Below are positions 1 to 7,364 of a stretch of DNA of 21,769 nucleotides, in pieces. Each line of letters begins with the position of its first letter. Position 1 is the first letter of the stretch. The position numbers were made by a program, and so were the translations under genes. Under the pieces are notes generated by a model. That model made no database searches. It was not told the origin of the DNA and saw nothing but the letters and a program-made list of their open reading frames with translations. The stretch spans positions 1-21,769 of the forward strand of contig JBBQBQ010000028.1 in the NCBI GenBank assembly GCA_038317685.1, read 5' to 3'. The DNA comes from JBBQBQ01 sp038317685 (GTDB taxonomy: Bacteria; Desulfobacterota; Desulfuromonadia; Desulfuromonadales; DDH964).

Positions 1-37
1 CGCTTGTTCCGGGGCGCGACAAAGGGAAAAACTGACA

Positions 38-1147
38 TCAGGGATCGTCGGCGCCACTCCCAGCGGGGTAGATAATCAAACGATCGCCGGGATGAAGCGG
101 GCGATTGATATTGATGCGATTCCATATCAGGATCGCCGCCAAGGGTACGCGGAATTGTTCGGCAATGGTCGAGAGGTTATCGCCGGACTGAACGATGTAG
201 ACCCGCTCCTGCCTCTGCTGACTCCATTCCTGGTGGATCTTGTCGAAACGCGTTTGAAAATCAAGGGGTGTGTTTTCAGGGACGGCTAACGTGTAGGTTC
301 CCGCCGCCAGATAGTGACCGCGCAACTCCGGGTTCAAATCCTTGATCCGCTTGAAATCCGTCTGCGCCGCCTGGGCCACCACTGTCAGGCTGGTCTCCTC
401 ATAGCAGGTCAATTCGACGGTGGTAAACCTGATGGGAGGATAATAATCCCCGTCATGCAAGTGAAAGCCGTAACGCTCGGGTTGCGTCAGAATCAGTTTG
501 GCCGAAAGAACCCGGAAAAGATACCGCTGGGTTTCCAACGGTAAGTAAAGACGGTAGAAGTTACTGACACTCTGGGCCAAGATTTCCGCCTGCAGCCCTT
601 GCTCCCCCATGTTGAATGCGGCTGCCGCCAGACTCCAGGATCCAAATTTTTCGTAGAGCTTGGAGAAATAACTCGCTGCAGCCTTGGTCGAAGCGGTCAG
701 GTTTCTTCGCTGATCAATTTGCTCATTGACGGTCAAGCCGTAAAGACGACCTGTCTCTGGTAGAAATTGCCAAAAGCCGATAGCCCCCTTGGGCGAGCCG
801 ACATGCGGCCGCAAGGCGCTCTCAGCAAGTGCGATATATTTCAGGTCATCGGGCAGCCCGGCCTCGGAAAGCTTGGCTTCTATTTCAGGGAAATAGCGGG
901 TGGATCGCTTCAACCATAAAATAGCCTGATCCCGATCCCAGAGGGACAGCAGGAGTTCCTTTTCCATGCGCTCTCGCACATCGGGATCTTCCAGGGGGAC
1001 AGCCTCACCACAAAAAGACAACGTCTGTTCCAGGCGGAGATTCTCTAGCAATGGTGGAATTGCCCCTTCCTTGTCTGATGCAAGCGCAGGCCCGCCGAAA
1101 AGCAGAGCAGTCGTCAGCCAACCCATGACCCATAAACGAAAAGACAT
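38..1147 (-). CDS. LysM-containing lytic murein transglycosylase (MltD-like)
   Basis: This is a 369-residue exported murein hydrolase that probably cleaves the glycan strand of peptidoglycan to 1,6-anhydro products. The N-terminus has a signal peptide (hydrophobic stretch about residues 6-22, cleavage near ALAS/D). An SLT domain follows at about 75-190, with the catalytic glutamate E109 in ALAES and the family blocks GAIGFWQFLPETG and AAAFNMGEQG. A single LysM peptidoglycan-binding domain lies at about 317-362 (YIVQSGDNLSTIAEQF). E. coli MltD is longer and has two LysM repeats, so this is a shorter relative. The ATG at 1147 is preceded by AAGGA at good spacing, and a promoter lies about 120 bp upstream. 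It is transcribed alone, toward the window edge. Function is confident at family level. Confidence 0.92.
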   Translation of the reverse strand: MSFRLWVMGWLTTALLFGGPALASDKEGAIPPLLENLRLEQTLSFCGEAVPLEDPDVRERMEKELLLSLWDRDQAILWLKRSTRYFPEIEAKLSEAGLPDDLKYIALAESALRPHVGSPKGAIGFWQFLPETGRLYGLTVNEQIDQRRNLTASTKAAASYFSKLYEKFGSWSLAAAAFNMGEQGLQAEILAQSVSNFYRLYLPLETQRYLFRVLSAKLILTQPERYGFHLHDGDYYPPIRFTTVELTCYEETSLTVVAQAAQTDFKRIKDLNPELRGHYLAAGTYTLAVPENTPLDFQTRFDKIHQEWSQQRQERVYIVQSGDNLSTIAEQFRVPLAAILIWNRININRPLHPGDRLIIYPAGSGADDP

Positions 1148-1265
1148 GATTTTCCTTAATACAAGCTGGTTCAGAAAGAAAAAGGGGACCTAGTCATGAC
1201 GCATTTGTGGAACTGTAAGTCCTAAACACCGATTTTTGAATTGCGTTACAAATAAGGCATTGCCA

Positions 1266-1293
1266 ATTATATCCCGTAGAGAGGTTAGGTCAA
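1266..1293 (-). promoter_or_regulatory. Sigma-70 promoter of the lytic transglycosylase gene
   Basis: On the minus strand, TTGACC (1293-1288) and a perfect TATAAT (1271-1266) are separated by 16 bp. Predicted transcription start is near 1259, giving a leader of about 112 nt before the ATG at 1147. Seen in sequence; activity is inferred. Confidence 0.7.
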
Positions 1294-1339
1294 AGGAGTG
1301 GATTGTTTTATTCTCCTACATTGTACGGTGAGTGAGAAA

Positions 1340-1500
1340 TTGGCCGAAGAATAAGCACCGCGCGTAGCGGCCGGTGGCCTGCTCGGTCGGCCTACCCCGC
1401 AGTAACCACGGCATCGAAAACTAGGGACATCCATGATAAGTCCCGATTGCCCGAAGGGGACAGTGCCAGGGGACAGGTCTTTCCGTGCCATACCCCGCTG
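1340..1500. repeat. GGGGACAG repeat and palindrome zone, possible REP/RAYT-type remnant
   Basis: No intact gene is visible between the transglycosylase promoter and the Fic remnant (1294-1572). The stretch holds two direct copies of GGGGACAG (1456-1463 and 1469-1476, 13-nt period). It also has an inverted GGGAC/GTCCC pair (1424-1428 and 1440-1444) and a GC-rich palindromic GGCCGGTGGCC (1369-1379). A minus-strand start reading MARK begins at 1491 and runs straight into these repeats. That is reminiscent of REP-associated tyrosine transposase genes, whose starts often read MAR and which are flanked by GGGGACAG-like repeats. A 68-residue minus-strand frame covers the region but has no recognisable domain. 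The mobile-element link is inferred. Confidence 0.3.
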
Positions 1501-1572
1501 GATTCGAGGACGTAGTTCATCAGTCGATTAGCCCCCCTATGCTCGTCCATTTCTCAGCAACTCCTGCCATCA

Positions 1573-1893
1573 TCATTTCTTCCCGGCCAATTCCCCGTTC
1601 AAATAAGACCGGGCCGCTTTCCGCTTAACCGTAAGAATCAGAATCCCTTTACCGACCAGATCGACAAGGTCTCGGGTCAGGGCCGCCCGACTGGCTTTGA
1701 CCATCCCCTGGTATTTCCCGGCGGTCAAGCCCTCTTCAAATCCACCTTCTCCCGCATCCAGGAGCTTTTTGACAAGCTTGATCTGACGCTCATTCAGTGA
1801 AATGTCGGAAATCTCAGGCCAGAAACGAGTCAGCCCCAAAACCTTCTCAACCGTTGCTTCGGATTGTTTAAGGGACAGTTCAAGGCAGTCCAA
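1573..1893 (-). pseudogene. C-terminal remnant of a Fic-family protein
   Basis: The 106-residue frame matches the end of Fic/DOC-type AMP-transferases that carry a C-terminal winged helix. The tell-tale block is the FW...LNERQ...LLDAGEGGFEEGLT...KY...SRAALTRDLVDLVGKGIL arrangement. The whole catalytic Fic domain, with its HPFxxGNGRxxR motif, is missing. The only start is a TTG at 1893, without a Shine-Dalgarno, and the frame meets a TGA eight codons earlier. The canonical glycine-rich GRSxxY ending is also degraded (KRKAARSYLNGEL). An intact family member is about 330-380 residues, so only the DNA-binding tail survives. It is probably not expressed as a functional protein. It lies beside the repeat zone, which supports gene loss by rearrangement. 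Confidence 0.7.
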
Positions 1894-2047
1894 AAATGGC
1901 GTGGCCGTTCTTCATGGCAGGGATTCTGATCTGGGCAAATTCACAGCCCTTGGCAATTCAAAAAAAACTCCAACCAAAAGTTGAGAGTTGTCTGACTTTT
2001 TTATTTGCCCGTTTCATGAAAATAGCTGATAAAATCAGTCATATTAA
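1894..2047. other. AT-rich intergenic DNA upstream of the nifSU promoter
   Basis: No gene is visible. An A-tract followed by a weak hairpin (ACTCCAAC / GTTGaGAGT at about 1967-1988) and a T-tract near 1998 could act as a terminator. A 13-bp palindrome CTGAT-AAA-ATCAG sits at 2026-2038, 9 bp ahead of the nifS -35 box, and could be an operator. Its binding factor is unknown. Confidence 0.4.
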
Positions 2048-2076
2048 TTGACCTGCTGCTTTTCTCGGTCTATTCT
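2048..2076 (+). promoter_or_regulatory. Sigma-70 promoter of the nifS-nifU operon
   Basis: TTGACC (2048-2053), a 17-bp spacer and TATTCT (2071-2076) give a near-consensus promoter; predicted start is near 2083. The spacer is bounded by GACC (2050-2053) and GGTC (2067-2070), a 4-bp inverted repeat that overlaps the promoter and could be an Rrf2/IscR-type operator. No Rrf2 gene lies in this window. The regulator is inferred. Confidence 0.65.
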
Positions 2077-2101
2077 AGGGATATATGTAGTGATCATGAA
2101 G

Positions 2102-2125
2102 TCTTGGAGCAAGAACCAAGATTTT
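2102..2125 (+). terminator. Small hairpin plus T4 in the nifS leader, possible attenuator
   Basis: TCTTGG (2102-2107) pairs with CCAAGA (2116-2121) across an 8-nt loop, followed by TTTT (2122-2125). It sits in the predicted 119-nt leader, 80 nt ahead of nifS. The stem is only 6 bp, so it is a weak terminator-like element at best. Confidence 0.35.
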
Positions 2126-2201
2126 CCCCCAAAAAAGTGGAGCGATAAGTCGGTCGGTTGGCGACGCATCAATTCTTTGGTCAAATTTCAGGAACGGATT
2201 T

Positions 2202-3362
2202 ATGGAACGAATCTATCTCGACAACAATGCCACCACCATCGTCGATCCGGCGGTGCGCGATGCCATGGAACCCTTCTACTGCCACATGTACGGCAACCCC
2301 AATTCGCTGCACTCCTTCGGCATCGAGGTGCGCCCCTACCTGCATCGGGCGATGGAGCAGCTCTACGTGGGCATCGGCGCCAGCGACGAGGATGATATCA
2401 TCATCAACTCCTGCGCCACCGAGGGGAACAATACGGTCATCCTCGGTTTCTACTTCAATCTGCTCAAGGATACGCGCAAGAAACACATCATCACCACCCA
2501 GCTTGAGCATCCCTGCGTGCGTGAATCCTGCCGCTTTCTGGAAAAGCATGGCGTCAAGGTGACCTATCTGGCGCCTGACCGCGAAGGCCTGATCACCGCA
2601 AAGATGGTTGAGGAGGCGATTACCGATCAGACCGCGCTGGTTTCGGCCATGTGGGCCAACAACGAAACCGGATTGATTCTGCCGATCAAAGAGATTTCCG
2701 AGGTCTGCAAGGAACGCGGCGTTCACCTGCACTCCGATGCCGTGCAGGCGATCGGCAAGGTCAAGGTCGACCTCAAGGAGGTTCCCGTCGATTACCTGAC
2801 CTTCAGCGCCCATAAATTCCATGGACCTAAAGGGGTTGGCGGTCTTTTCATCCGCAACGGCGCCAGCCTGCCGCCATTACTGCATGGTGGCGAGCAGATG
2901 GGGGGCCGCCGGGCCGGAACCGTCGATGTTCCTGGGATGGTCGCGATGGGCAAGGCGATGGAGTTGGCCAACACCCATCTGCCCTATGAGAACACCGAAG
3001 TCCGACGCCTGCGTAACAAACTTGAGGATGCGCTGCTGAAAATTGACGATATCCTGGTGATCGGCAAGCGGGAACTCCGTACTCCCAACACCGTCTACGT
3101 CAGCATTCGCGGGGTCGAGGGGGAAGCCCTGATCTGGGACCTGAACCAGAACGGCATCGCGGCTTCGACCGGCAGCGCCTGTGCCTCCGAATCGCTGGAA
3201 GCCAGCCCGATTCTGACCGCCATCGGCGCCGACAAAGAGTTGGCGCATACCGGTGTGCGCCTGAGTTTGTCACGCTTTACCACCGAACAGGAGATCGACT
3301 ACACTATCTACGTGATCAGTAAAGCGATCACCCGGCTGCGTGGGCTGTCGACCTCATACTAA
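2202..3362 (+). CDS. nifS: Cysteine desulfurase NifS
   Basis: A PLP-dependent enzyme that removes sulfur from L-cysteine as an enzyme persulfide and hands it to the NifU scaffold for Fe-S cluster building. The 386 residues show the class V aminotransferase fold. The N-terminal block is YLDNNATT, and SAHKFHGPKGVGG carries the PLP lysine K205. The catalytic loop STGSACASE carries the persulfide cysteine C327. Length is typical for NifS/IscS. The ATG at 2202 follows AGGAA; the frame reading through from upstream has no Shine-Dalgarno and was rejected. It is the first gene of a two-gene operon with nifU, 43 bp downstream. No nif structural genes are present, so this pair more likely serves general Fe-S biogenesis, as NifSU does in other bacteria lacking IscU. 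Confidence 0.96.
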   Translation: MERIYLDNNATTIVDPAVRDAMEPFYCHMYGNPNSLHSFGIEVRPYLHRAMEQLYVGIGASDEDDIIINSCATEGNNTVILGFYFNLLKDTRKKHIITTQLEHPCVRESCRFLEKHGVKVTYLAPDREGLITAKMVEEAITDQTALVSAMWANNETGLILPIKEISEVCKERGVHLHSDAVQAIGKVKVDLKEVPVDYLTFSAHKFHGPKGVGGLFIRNGASLPPLLHGGEQMGGRRAGTVDVPGMVAMGKAMELANTHLPYENTEVRRLRNKLEDALLKIDDILVIGKRELRTPNTVYVSIRGVEGEALIWDLNQNGIAASTGSACASESLEASPILTAIGADKELAHTGVRLSLSRFTTEQEIDYTIYVISKAITRLRGLSTSY

Positions 3363-3405
3363 ACAGCAGCTGGTACCGAATTGAACGGATAACAGGAGAA
3401 GATTC

Positions 3406-4374
3406 ATGGCAAAAAATGATTTGATCGGCGGCGAACTCTGGGAACAGTATTCCAACAAGGTGGCTGACCGGATGAACAACCCGCGCAATTTCGGCGACCT
3501 GACGGAAGTCGATGCCCAGAAAATGGGGGGACGGCTGGTGATCGCCAACGAAGGGGCCGAATCCTGCGGCGACACCGTGCGCCTCTTCTGGATCGTCGAC
3601 GAGAAAACCGACACGATCAAAAAAGCGACCTTTAAATCGTTCGGCTGTGGCACCGCCATCGCCGCCACCGATATGATGGCCGAGATGTGCATCGGCAAGA
3701 CCGTCGATGAAGCGGCCAAGATCACCAACCTCGATGTCGAGCACGCCCTGCGTGACCAAGAGGACAAGGCCGCCGTGCCGCCGCAGAAGATGCACTGCAG
3801 CGTCATGGCCTACGAAGTGATCAAGCGCGCCACCTCGATCTATCGCAACGTCGACATTTCAACCCTCGAAGAAGCCGACATCGTCTGCGAATGCGCCCGC
3901 GTCACCCTGCAGACCGTCGAAGACGTGATCCGGATCAACGATCTGAAAACTGTCGAGGAAGTCACCGACTACACCAAGGCCGGGGCCTTCTGCAAATCCT
4001 GCATCCAGCCCGGTGGCCACGAAAAGCGCAAGCATTACCTAGTCGATATTCTCGCCCGGGTCCGCGCCGAAATCGAGCGGGAGCGGCACCCCGAAAGAGC
4101 TCTCACCGACGACTTTGCCAAGCTCTCGGTGGTCAAGCAGATCAAGGCGATCGAAGCCGCCCTCGACGAATACATCCGCCCTGCTCTGGCCCGTGATGGT
4201 GGCGGTATCGAACTCGAAGATGTCCAGCCCGGGGAAAACGGCAATGTCAACGTCCACCTCCGCTACCAGGGGTCGTGTAAGGGGTGCGCCGGCAGCGCGG
4301 CCGGCACCCTGACCTTTGTCGAACAGACCTTACGGAAGAACCTGAGCGATAAGATCCGTGGGGTGGTCGTTTAA
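3406..4374 (+). CDS. nifU: Fe-S cluster scaffold NifU (full-length, three domains)
   Basis: The modular scaffold on which NifS-derived sulfur and iron are assembled. At 322 residues it contains all three NifU modules. The N-terminal IscU-like domain has cluster cysteines C54, C81 and C131. The central BFD-like [2Fe-2S] domain has C161-x-C163 and C196-xx-C199. The C-terminal NfU domain has C291-xx-C294 (GSCKGCAG). The spacing and order are those of nitrogen-fixer NifU rather than short IscU. The ATG at 3406 has AGGAGA eight bases upstream. It is co-transcribed with nifS and closed by the terminator at 4506-4537. With no nifHDK nearby, a housekeeping role is the better inference. Confidence 0.96.
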   Translation: MAKNDLIGGELWEQYSNKVADRMNNPRNFGDLTEVDAQKMGGRLVIANEGAESCGDTVRLFWIVDEKTDTIKKATFKSFGCGTAIAATDMMAEMCIGKTVDEAAKITNLDVEHALRDQEDKAAVPPQKMHCSVMAYEVIKRATSIYRNVDISTLEEADIVCECARVTLQTVEDVIRINDLKTVEEVTDYTKAGAFCKSCIQPGGHEKRKHYLVDILARVRAEIERERHPERALTDDFAKLSVVKQIKAIEAALDEYIRPALARDGGGIELEDVQPGENGNVNVHLRYQGSCKGCAGSAAGTLTFVEQTLRKNLSDKIRGVVV

Positions 4375-4473
4375 AGCAGATCCAGGCCAGTGTCCATCGA
4401 ATATGAGGGGTCAATCAAGAATCATGCGTTGAATCGACTTTGATTTGGAAGAAATATCGGGTTCCTCGGATAA

Positions 4474-4487
4474 TGATCAATTGATCA
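4474..4487. repeat. 14-bp perfect palindrome downstream of nifU
   Basis: TGATCAATTGATCA is fully self-complementary and is flanked by CCTCG (4464-4468) and CGAGG (4488-4492). It lies between the nifU stop and its terminator. It could be an operator left from the lost 5' end of the reductase gene, or part of an mRNA 3' structure. Confidence 0.45.
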
Positions 4488-4505
4488 CGAGGATTGAAAC
4501 ACCGA

Positions 4506-4537
4506 AACCCCGTCCGGTCACCCGGACGGGGTTTTCT
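4506..4537 (+). terminator. Rho-independent terminator of nifSU
   Basis: A perfect 12-bp stem, AACCCCGTCCGG (4506-4517) with CCGGACGGGGTT (4522-4533), closes a TCAC tetraloop and runs into TTTTC. It lies 131 bp after the nifU stop and overlaps the 5' part of the reductase remnant frame. Confidence 0.85.
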
Positions 4538-4568
4538 CACAGGCAAGGCCCGCTTTGTCAGCATAGTT

Positions 4569-5270
4569 GCCAACTCAAATAAACAGATCAAGGCGGTCGC
4601 AGAAAGCTCACTCAAGCGCCTCAAGGTCGACGCCATCGACCTTTTCTGCCAGCATCGGGTCGACCCGGAAGTGCCGATCGAGGAGGTGGCCGGAACCGTC
4701 AAGGAGTTGATCGCAGCCGGCAAGGTCAAACCCTTCGGCCTCTCCGAGGTCGCCGCGCAGACCGTCCGCCGCGCCCACGTCGTCCAACCGGTAACCGCGC
4801 CGCAGAGCGAATACTCCCTTTGGTATCGCGGCCCGGAGGCGGAGATCCTGCCAACCCTCGAAAAACTCCGTATCGGCTTTGTCCCCTTCAGCCCCCTCGG
4901 CGCTGGCTTTTTGACCGGCAAGATCGACGCGACCACCAAGTTCGACAGCTCCGATTTCCGCAACAGCGTGCCGCGCTTCGTCCCCGAGGCGCTCAAGGCC
5001 AACCTGGCCCTGGTCGAACTGGTCCGTAATGTCCCAGCGCGTAAAGGCGCCACCCCCGCACAGATTGTCCTCGCCTGGCTGCTGGCCCAAAAGTCCTGGA
5101 TCGTGCCGATTCCGGGGACCACCAAGCTGCATCGTCTGGAGGAAAACCTCGGAGCCGTGGCCGTCGAACTCACCGCCGAAGACCTGAGCGAGATCGTTGC
5201 CGCCGCGGCGAAGATTCCGCTGCAGGGCGCGCGGCTGCCTGAAGCCGTACTGGCCATGACCGGGCGCTGA
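4569..5270 (+). pseudogene. Aldo/keto reductase, N-terminally deleted
   Basis: The frame matches the C-terminal two thirds of an NADPH-dependent aldo/keto reductase of the YhdN/AKR13 type. Recognisable blocks are IKAVAESSLKRLKVDAIDLF, the QHRVDP histidine, FGLSE, FVPFSPLGAGFLTGK, WIVPIPGTTK and a regular C-terminus. Clear homology begins only at about 4578. The first 100 or so residues of the TIM barrel are missing, including the catalytic Asp, Tyr (DTAEVYG) and Lys (TKFG). An ATG at 4494 would keep the frame open, but it reads through the nifU terminator and has no Shine-Dalgarno. The remainder is uninterrupted and keeps high third-position GC, so the deletion may be recent. A catalytically active product is unlikely. 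Confidence 0.8.
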
Positions 5271-5334
5271 GCGGTCGAACCCACATAGGAATCAGGAGAA
5301 AAAGCGATAATATCAACGGGACAGGAACTGAAAT

Positions 5335-5388
5335 ATGGACATCAAAAGAAATGGTTCACAGGCCTCTCTCAAACTTTCAGGAGGATAA
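5335..5388 (+). CDS. Possible 17-residue leader peptide upstream of the alcohol dehydrogenase
   Basis: An ATG at 5335 follows AGGAA at about 9 bases and encodes MDIKRNGSQASLKLSGG. Its TAA (5386-5388) ends inside the ribosome-binding region (AGGAGG, 5379-5384) of the next gene, five bases from the start. The arrangement would allow translational coupling. Nothing in the peptide is recognisable and it may be chance. Confidence 0.2.
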   Translation: MDIKRNGSQASLKLSGG

Positions 5389-5392
5389 CCCC

Positions 5393-6451
5393 ATGAACAA
5401 AACCAAAGCCTATTCCGCCGCCAGCGCCACCTCGCCGCTGACTTCCACCCAGATCCAGCGCCGCGCTCCGACCGACCGCGACGTGCAGATCGAGATCCTC
5501 TTTTGCGGCGTCTGCCACTCCGACCTGCACACGGTGCGCAACGAGTGGAGCAGCATCATGCCCACGATCTACCCCTGCGTGCCTGGGCACGAGATCGTCG
5601 GCCGGGTCGTCAAGGCCGGTTCCGCAGCCACCAGCTTCAAGCTGGGCGACCTGGTCGGCGTCGGCTGTCTGGTCGACTCAGACCACAGTTGCCCCAGCTG
5701 CCAGGCCAACGTCGAGCAGTTCTGCCCCAGCGCGACCTTTACCTACAACGCCCCGGACAAGCACGGCACGGCACCGGTCACCTACGGCGGCTACTCGGAG
5801 AGCATCGTCGTCGATGAGCGCTTCGTCCTGCGCGTCCCCGCCAACCTCGAGTTGGCCGGGGTCGCGCCGCTGCTTTGCGCCGGGATCACCACCTACTCGC
5901 CGATGCGGCGTTGGGGCGACCTCAAAGGCAAGAAGGTCGGCGTGGTCGGCCTCGGCGGCCTGGGGCACATGGGGGTGAAGTTCGCCCGTGCCTTCGGCGC
6001 CCGGGTCGTGGTCTTCACCACCTCGCCGGGCAAGCGGGAGGATGCGCTGCGCCTCGGCGCCCATGAGGTCATCATCTCCACCAACCCGGAAGAGATGCAG
6101 CAGCATGCCGGCAGTTTCAACTTCATCCTCGACACCATCGCCGCCGAGCACGACCTCAATGCCTATCTGGGGATGCTCGGCCGTGACGGCAACCTTACCC
6201 TGGTTGGCGCTCCGGAGACGCCGTTCCCCGTCTCTGGCTTCGCCCTGCTGTTCGGCCGGCGCAGCCTCTCCGGCTCCCTCATCGGCGGCCTCAAAGAGAC
6301 CCAGGAGATGCTCGACTTCTGCGGAGCGCACAACATCACCGCAGATGTGGAAATCATCCCCATCCAGAAGATCAACGAAGCTTATGAGCGGATGCTCAAG
6401 TCGGATGTGAAGTATCGCTTTTCCATCGACATGGCTTCACTGAAGGGCTGA
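5393..6451 (+). CDS. Zinc-dependent alcohol/aldehyde dehydrogenase (YahK/CAD-type MDR)
   Basis: A medium-chain dehydrogenase that probably reduces aldehydes to alcohols with NADPH. The 352 residues show the catalytic zinc ligands C38 (CGVCHSD), H66 (GHEIVG) and the cysteine of LLCAGITTYSP. The Rossmann motif VGLGGLGHMGVKFA is followed by a TTS loop typical of NADP users. The structural-zinc loop reads VDSDHSCPSCQANVEQFC: three cysteines (C100, C103, C111) remain, but the first ligand position is D97 instead of cysteine. The ATG at 5393 has AGGAGG 8 bases upstream; an in-frame ATG at 5351 lacks any ribosome site. It follows the reductase remnant, suggesting a former aldehyde-handling pair. Substrate is unknown. 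Confidence 0.9.
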   Translation: MNKTKAYSAASATSPLTSTQIQRRAPTDRDVQIEILFCGVCHSDLHTVRNEWSSIMPTIYPCVPGHEIVGRVVKAGSAATSFKLGDLVGVGCLVDSDHSCPSCQANVEQFCPSATFTYNAPDKHGTAPVTYGGYSESIVVDERFVLRVPANLELAGVAPLLCAGITTYSPMRRWGDLKGKKVGVVGLGGLGHMGVKFARAFGARVVVFTTSPGKREDALRLGAHEVIISTNPEEMQQHAGSFNFILDTIAAEHDLNAYLGMLGRDGNLTLVGAPETPFPVSGFALLFGRRSLSGSLIGGLKETQEMLDFCGAHNITADVEIIPIQKINEAYERMLKSDVKYRFSIDMASLKG

Positions 6452-6479
6452 CAGAAGGGTATTTCGGAACTCAGGCCAA

Positions 6480-6506
6480 GCGGTTCTCCGGGCCCGGGGG
6501 AGCCGC
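6480..6506 (+). terminator. GC-rich hairpin after the alcohol dehydrogenase
   Basis: GCGGTTCTCC (6480-6489) pairs with GGGGAGCCGC (6497-6506) over 10 bp with two G-U pairs and a 7-nt loop, 28 bp after the stop codon. There is no T-tract, so it may be an mRNA 3' end stabiliser or a weak terminator. Confidence 0.4.
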
Positions 6507-6572
6507 TGGTCCTGGGGGCGCGGGGTCAGGATTTTCCGTACCATATCCGGCTGGTTTAAGGGAGAGAGATCG

Positions 6573-7364
6573 ATGAGCGACTCTGACATGAAGTCCATGC
6601 CGGCCCTTTTTGTCGGCCACGGCAACCCGATGCTCACCCTCAGCGATAATCCCTTCACCCGGGCCTGGCGGGCTCTCGGCGAGACCTTGCCCCGCCCCCG
6701 GGCCATCCTGGCGATCTCGGCCCACTGGTACCTTCCCGGAATCCGGGTCACGGCCATGGCGCAGCCGCGCACCATCCACGATTTCGGTGGATTTCCGAAA
6801 GAGCTTTTCCAGGTCGAGTACCCGGCGCCTGGAAACCCCGAGCTGGCCAGGGAGATTGTCGCGGCGCTCGCCCCCTGGCCCGTGAGCCTCGACCAGCGGT
6901 GGGGCCTCGATCACGGTACCTGGTCGGTGCTGCGTCACCTCTTTCCGTCGGCGCAGATCCCGGTCCTGCAGCTGAGCCTGGACCGCACCCTATCCCCGGA
7001 AAACCACTATCGGCTGGGCGAGCGGCTGGCGGCGCTGCGGGAGGCCGGCCTCCTGATCCTCGGCAGCGGCAACGTCGTCCATAATCTCGCGGGCTACGCC
7101 TGGCACGACCCTTCCGCCTCGCCCCCCGCCTGGGCCGTGGCGTTTGAAGACTGGGTGCGTGACCAGCTGTTGAACGACGCAGCCGGGCTGACCGGCTATC
7201 GCGCCTTGGGGGAGACGGCGGCCTTGGCGGCGCCGAGCCCCGACCATTACCTGCCGCTCTTATACCTGGCAGCCCTCAGGAAACCGGGGGAGGCGCTCGA
7301 GTTTCCGGTGGACGGATTCGAGGGAGGGACCATGTCGATGCTATCCGCGGTCATCGGACGTTAA
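6573..7364 (+). CDS. DODA-type extradiol aromatic ring-opening dioxygenase (YgiD-like)
   Basis: A member of the LigB/DODA superfamily, relatives of plant and bacterial 4,5-DOPA dioxygenase. At 263 residues it is the usual length. The expected metal-site histidines are present: H16 (GHGNP), H51 (SAHW) and H170 (NVVHN). The catalytic histidine H114 lies in LDHGTW. The C-terminal family block DHYLPLLYL is also present. The ATG at 6573 follows GGGAGAGAG. An in-frame ATG five codons later is possible. It lies 121 bp after the dehydrogenase on the same strand. In an anaerobe its role is unclear; E. coli YgiD acts on L-DOPA in vitro, and the true substrate here is unknown. Confidence 0.9.
   Translation: MSDSDMKSMPALFVGHGNPMLTLSDNPFTRAWRALGETLPRPRAILAISAHWYLPGIRVTAMAQPRTIHDFGGFPKELFQVEYPAPGNPELAREIVAALAPWPVSLDQRWGLDHGTWSVLRHLFPSAQIPVLQLSLDRTLSPENHYRLGERLAALREAGLLILGSGNVVHNLAGYAWHDPSASPPAWAVAFEDWVRDQLLNDAAGLTGYRALGETAALAAPSPDHYLPLLYLAALRKPGEALEFPVDGFEGGTMSMLSAVIGR

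Noticed and set aside
1894..1930. Minus-strand frame MKNGHAIFGLP ahead of the Fic remnant
   Set aside because: Different frame from the Fic tail, very short, no family recognised.
2097..2395. Frame reading MKSWSKNQDF... that overlaps the nifS start
   Set aside because: No Shine-Dalgarno, out of frame with nifS, and after 2202 it is an out-of-frame shadow of nifS.
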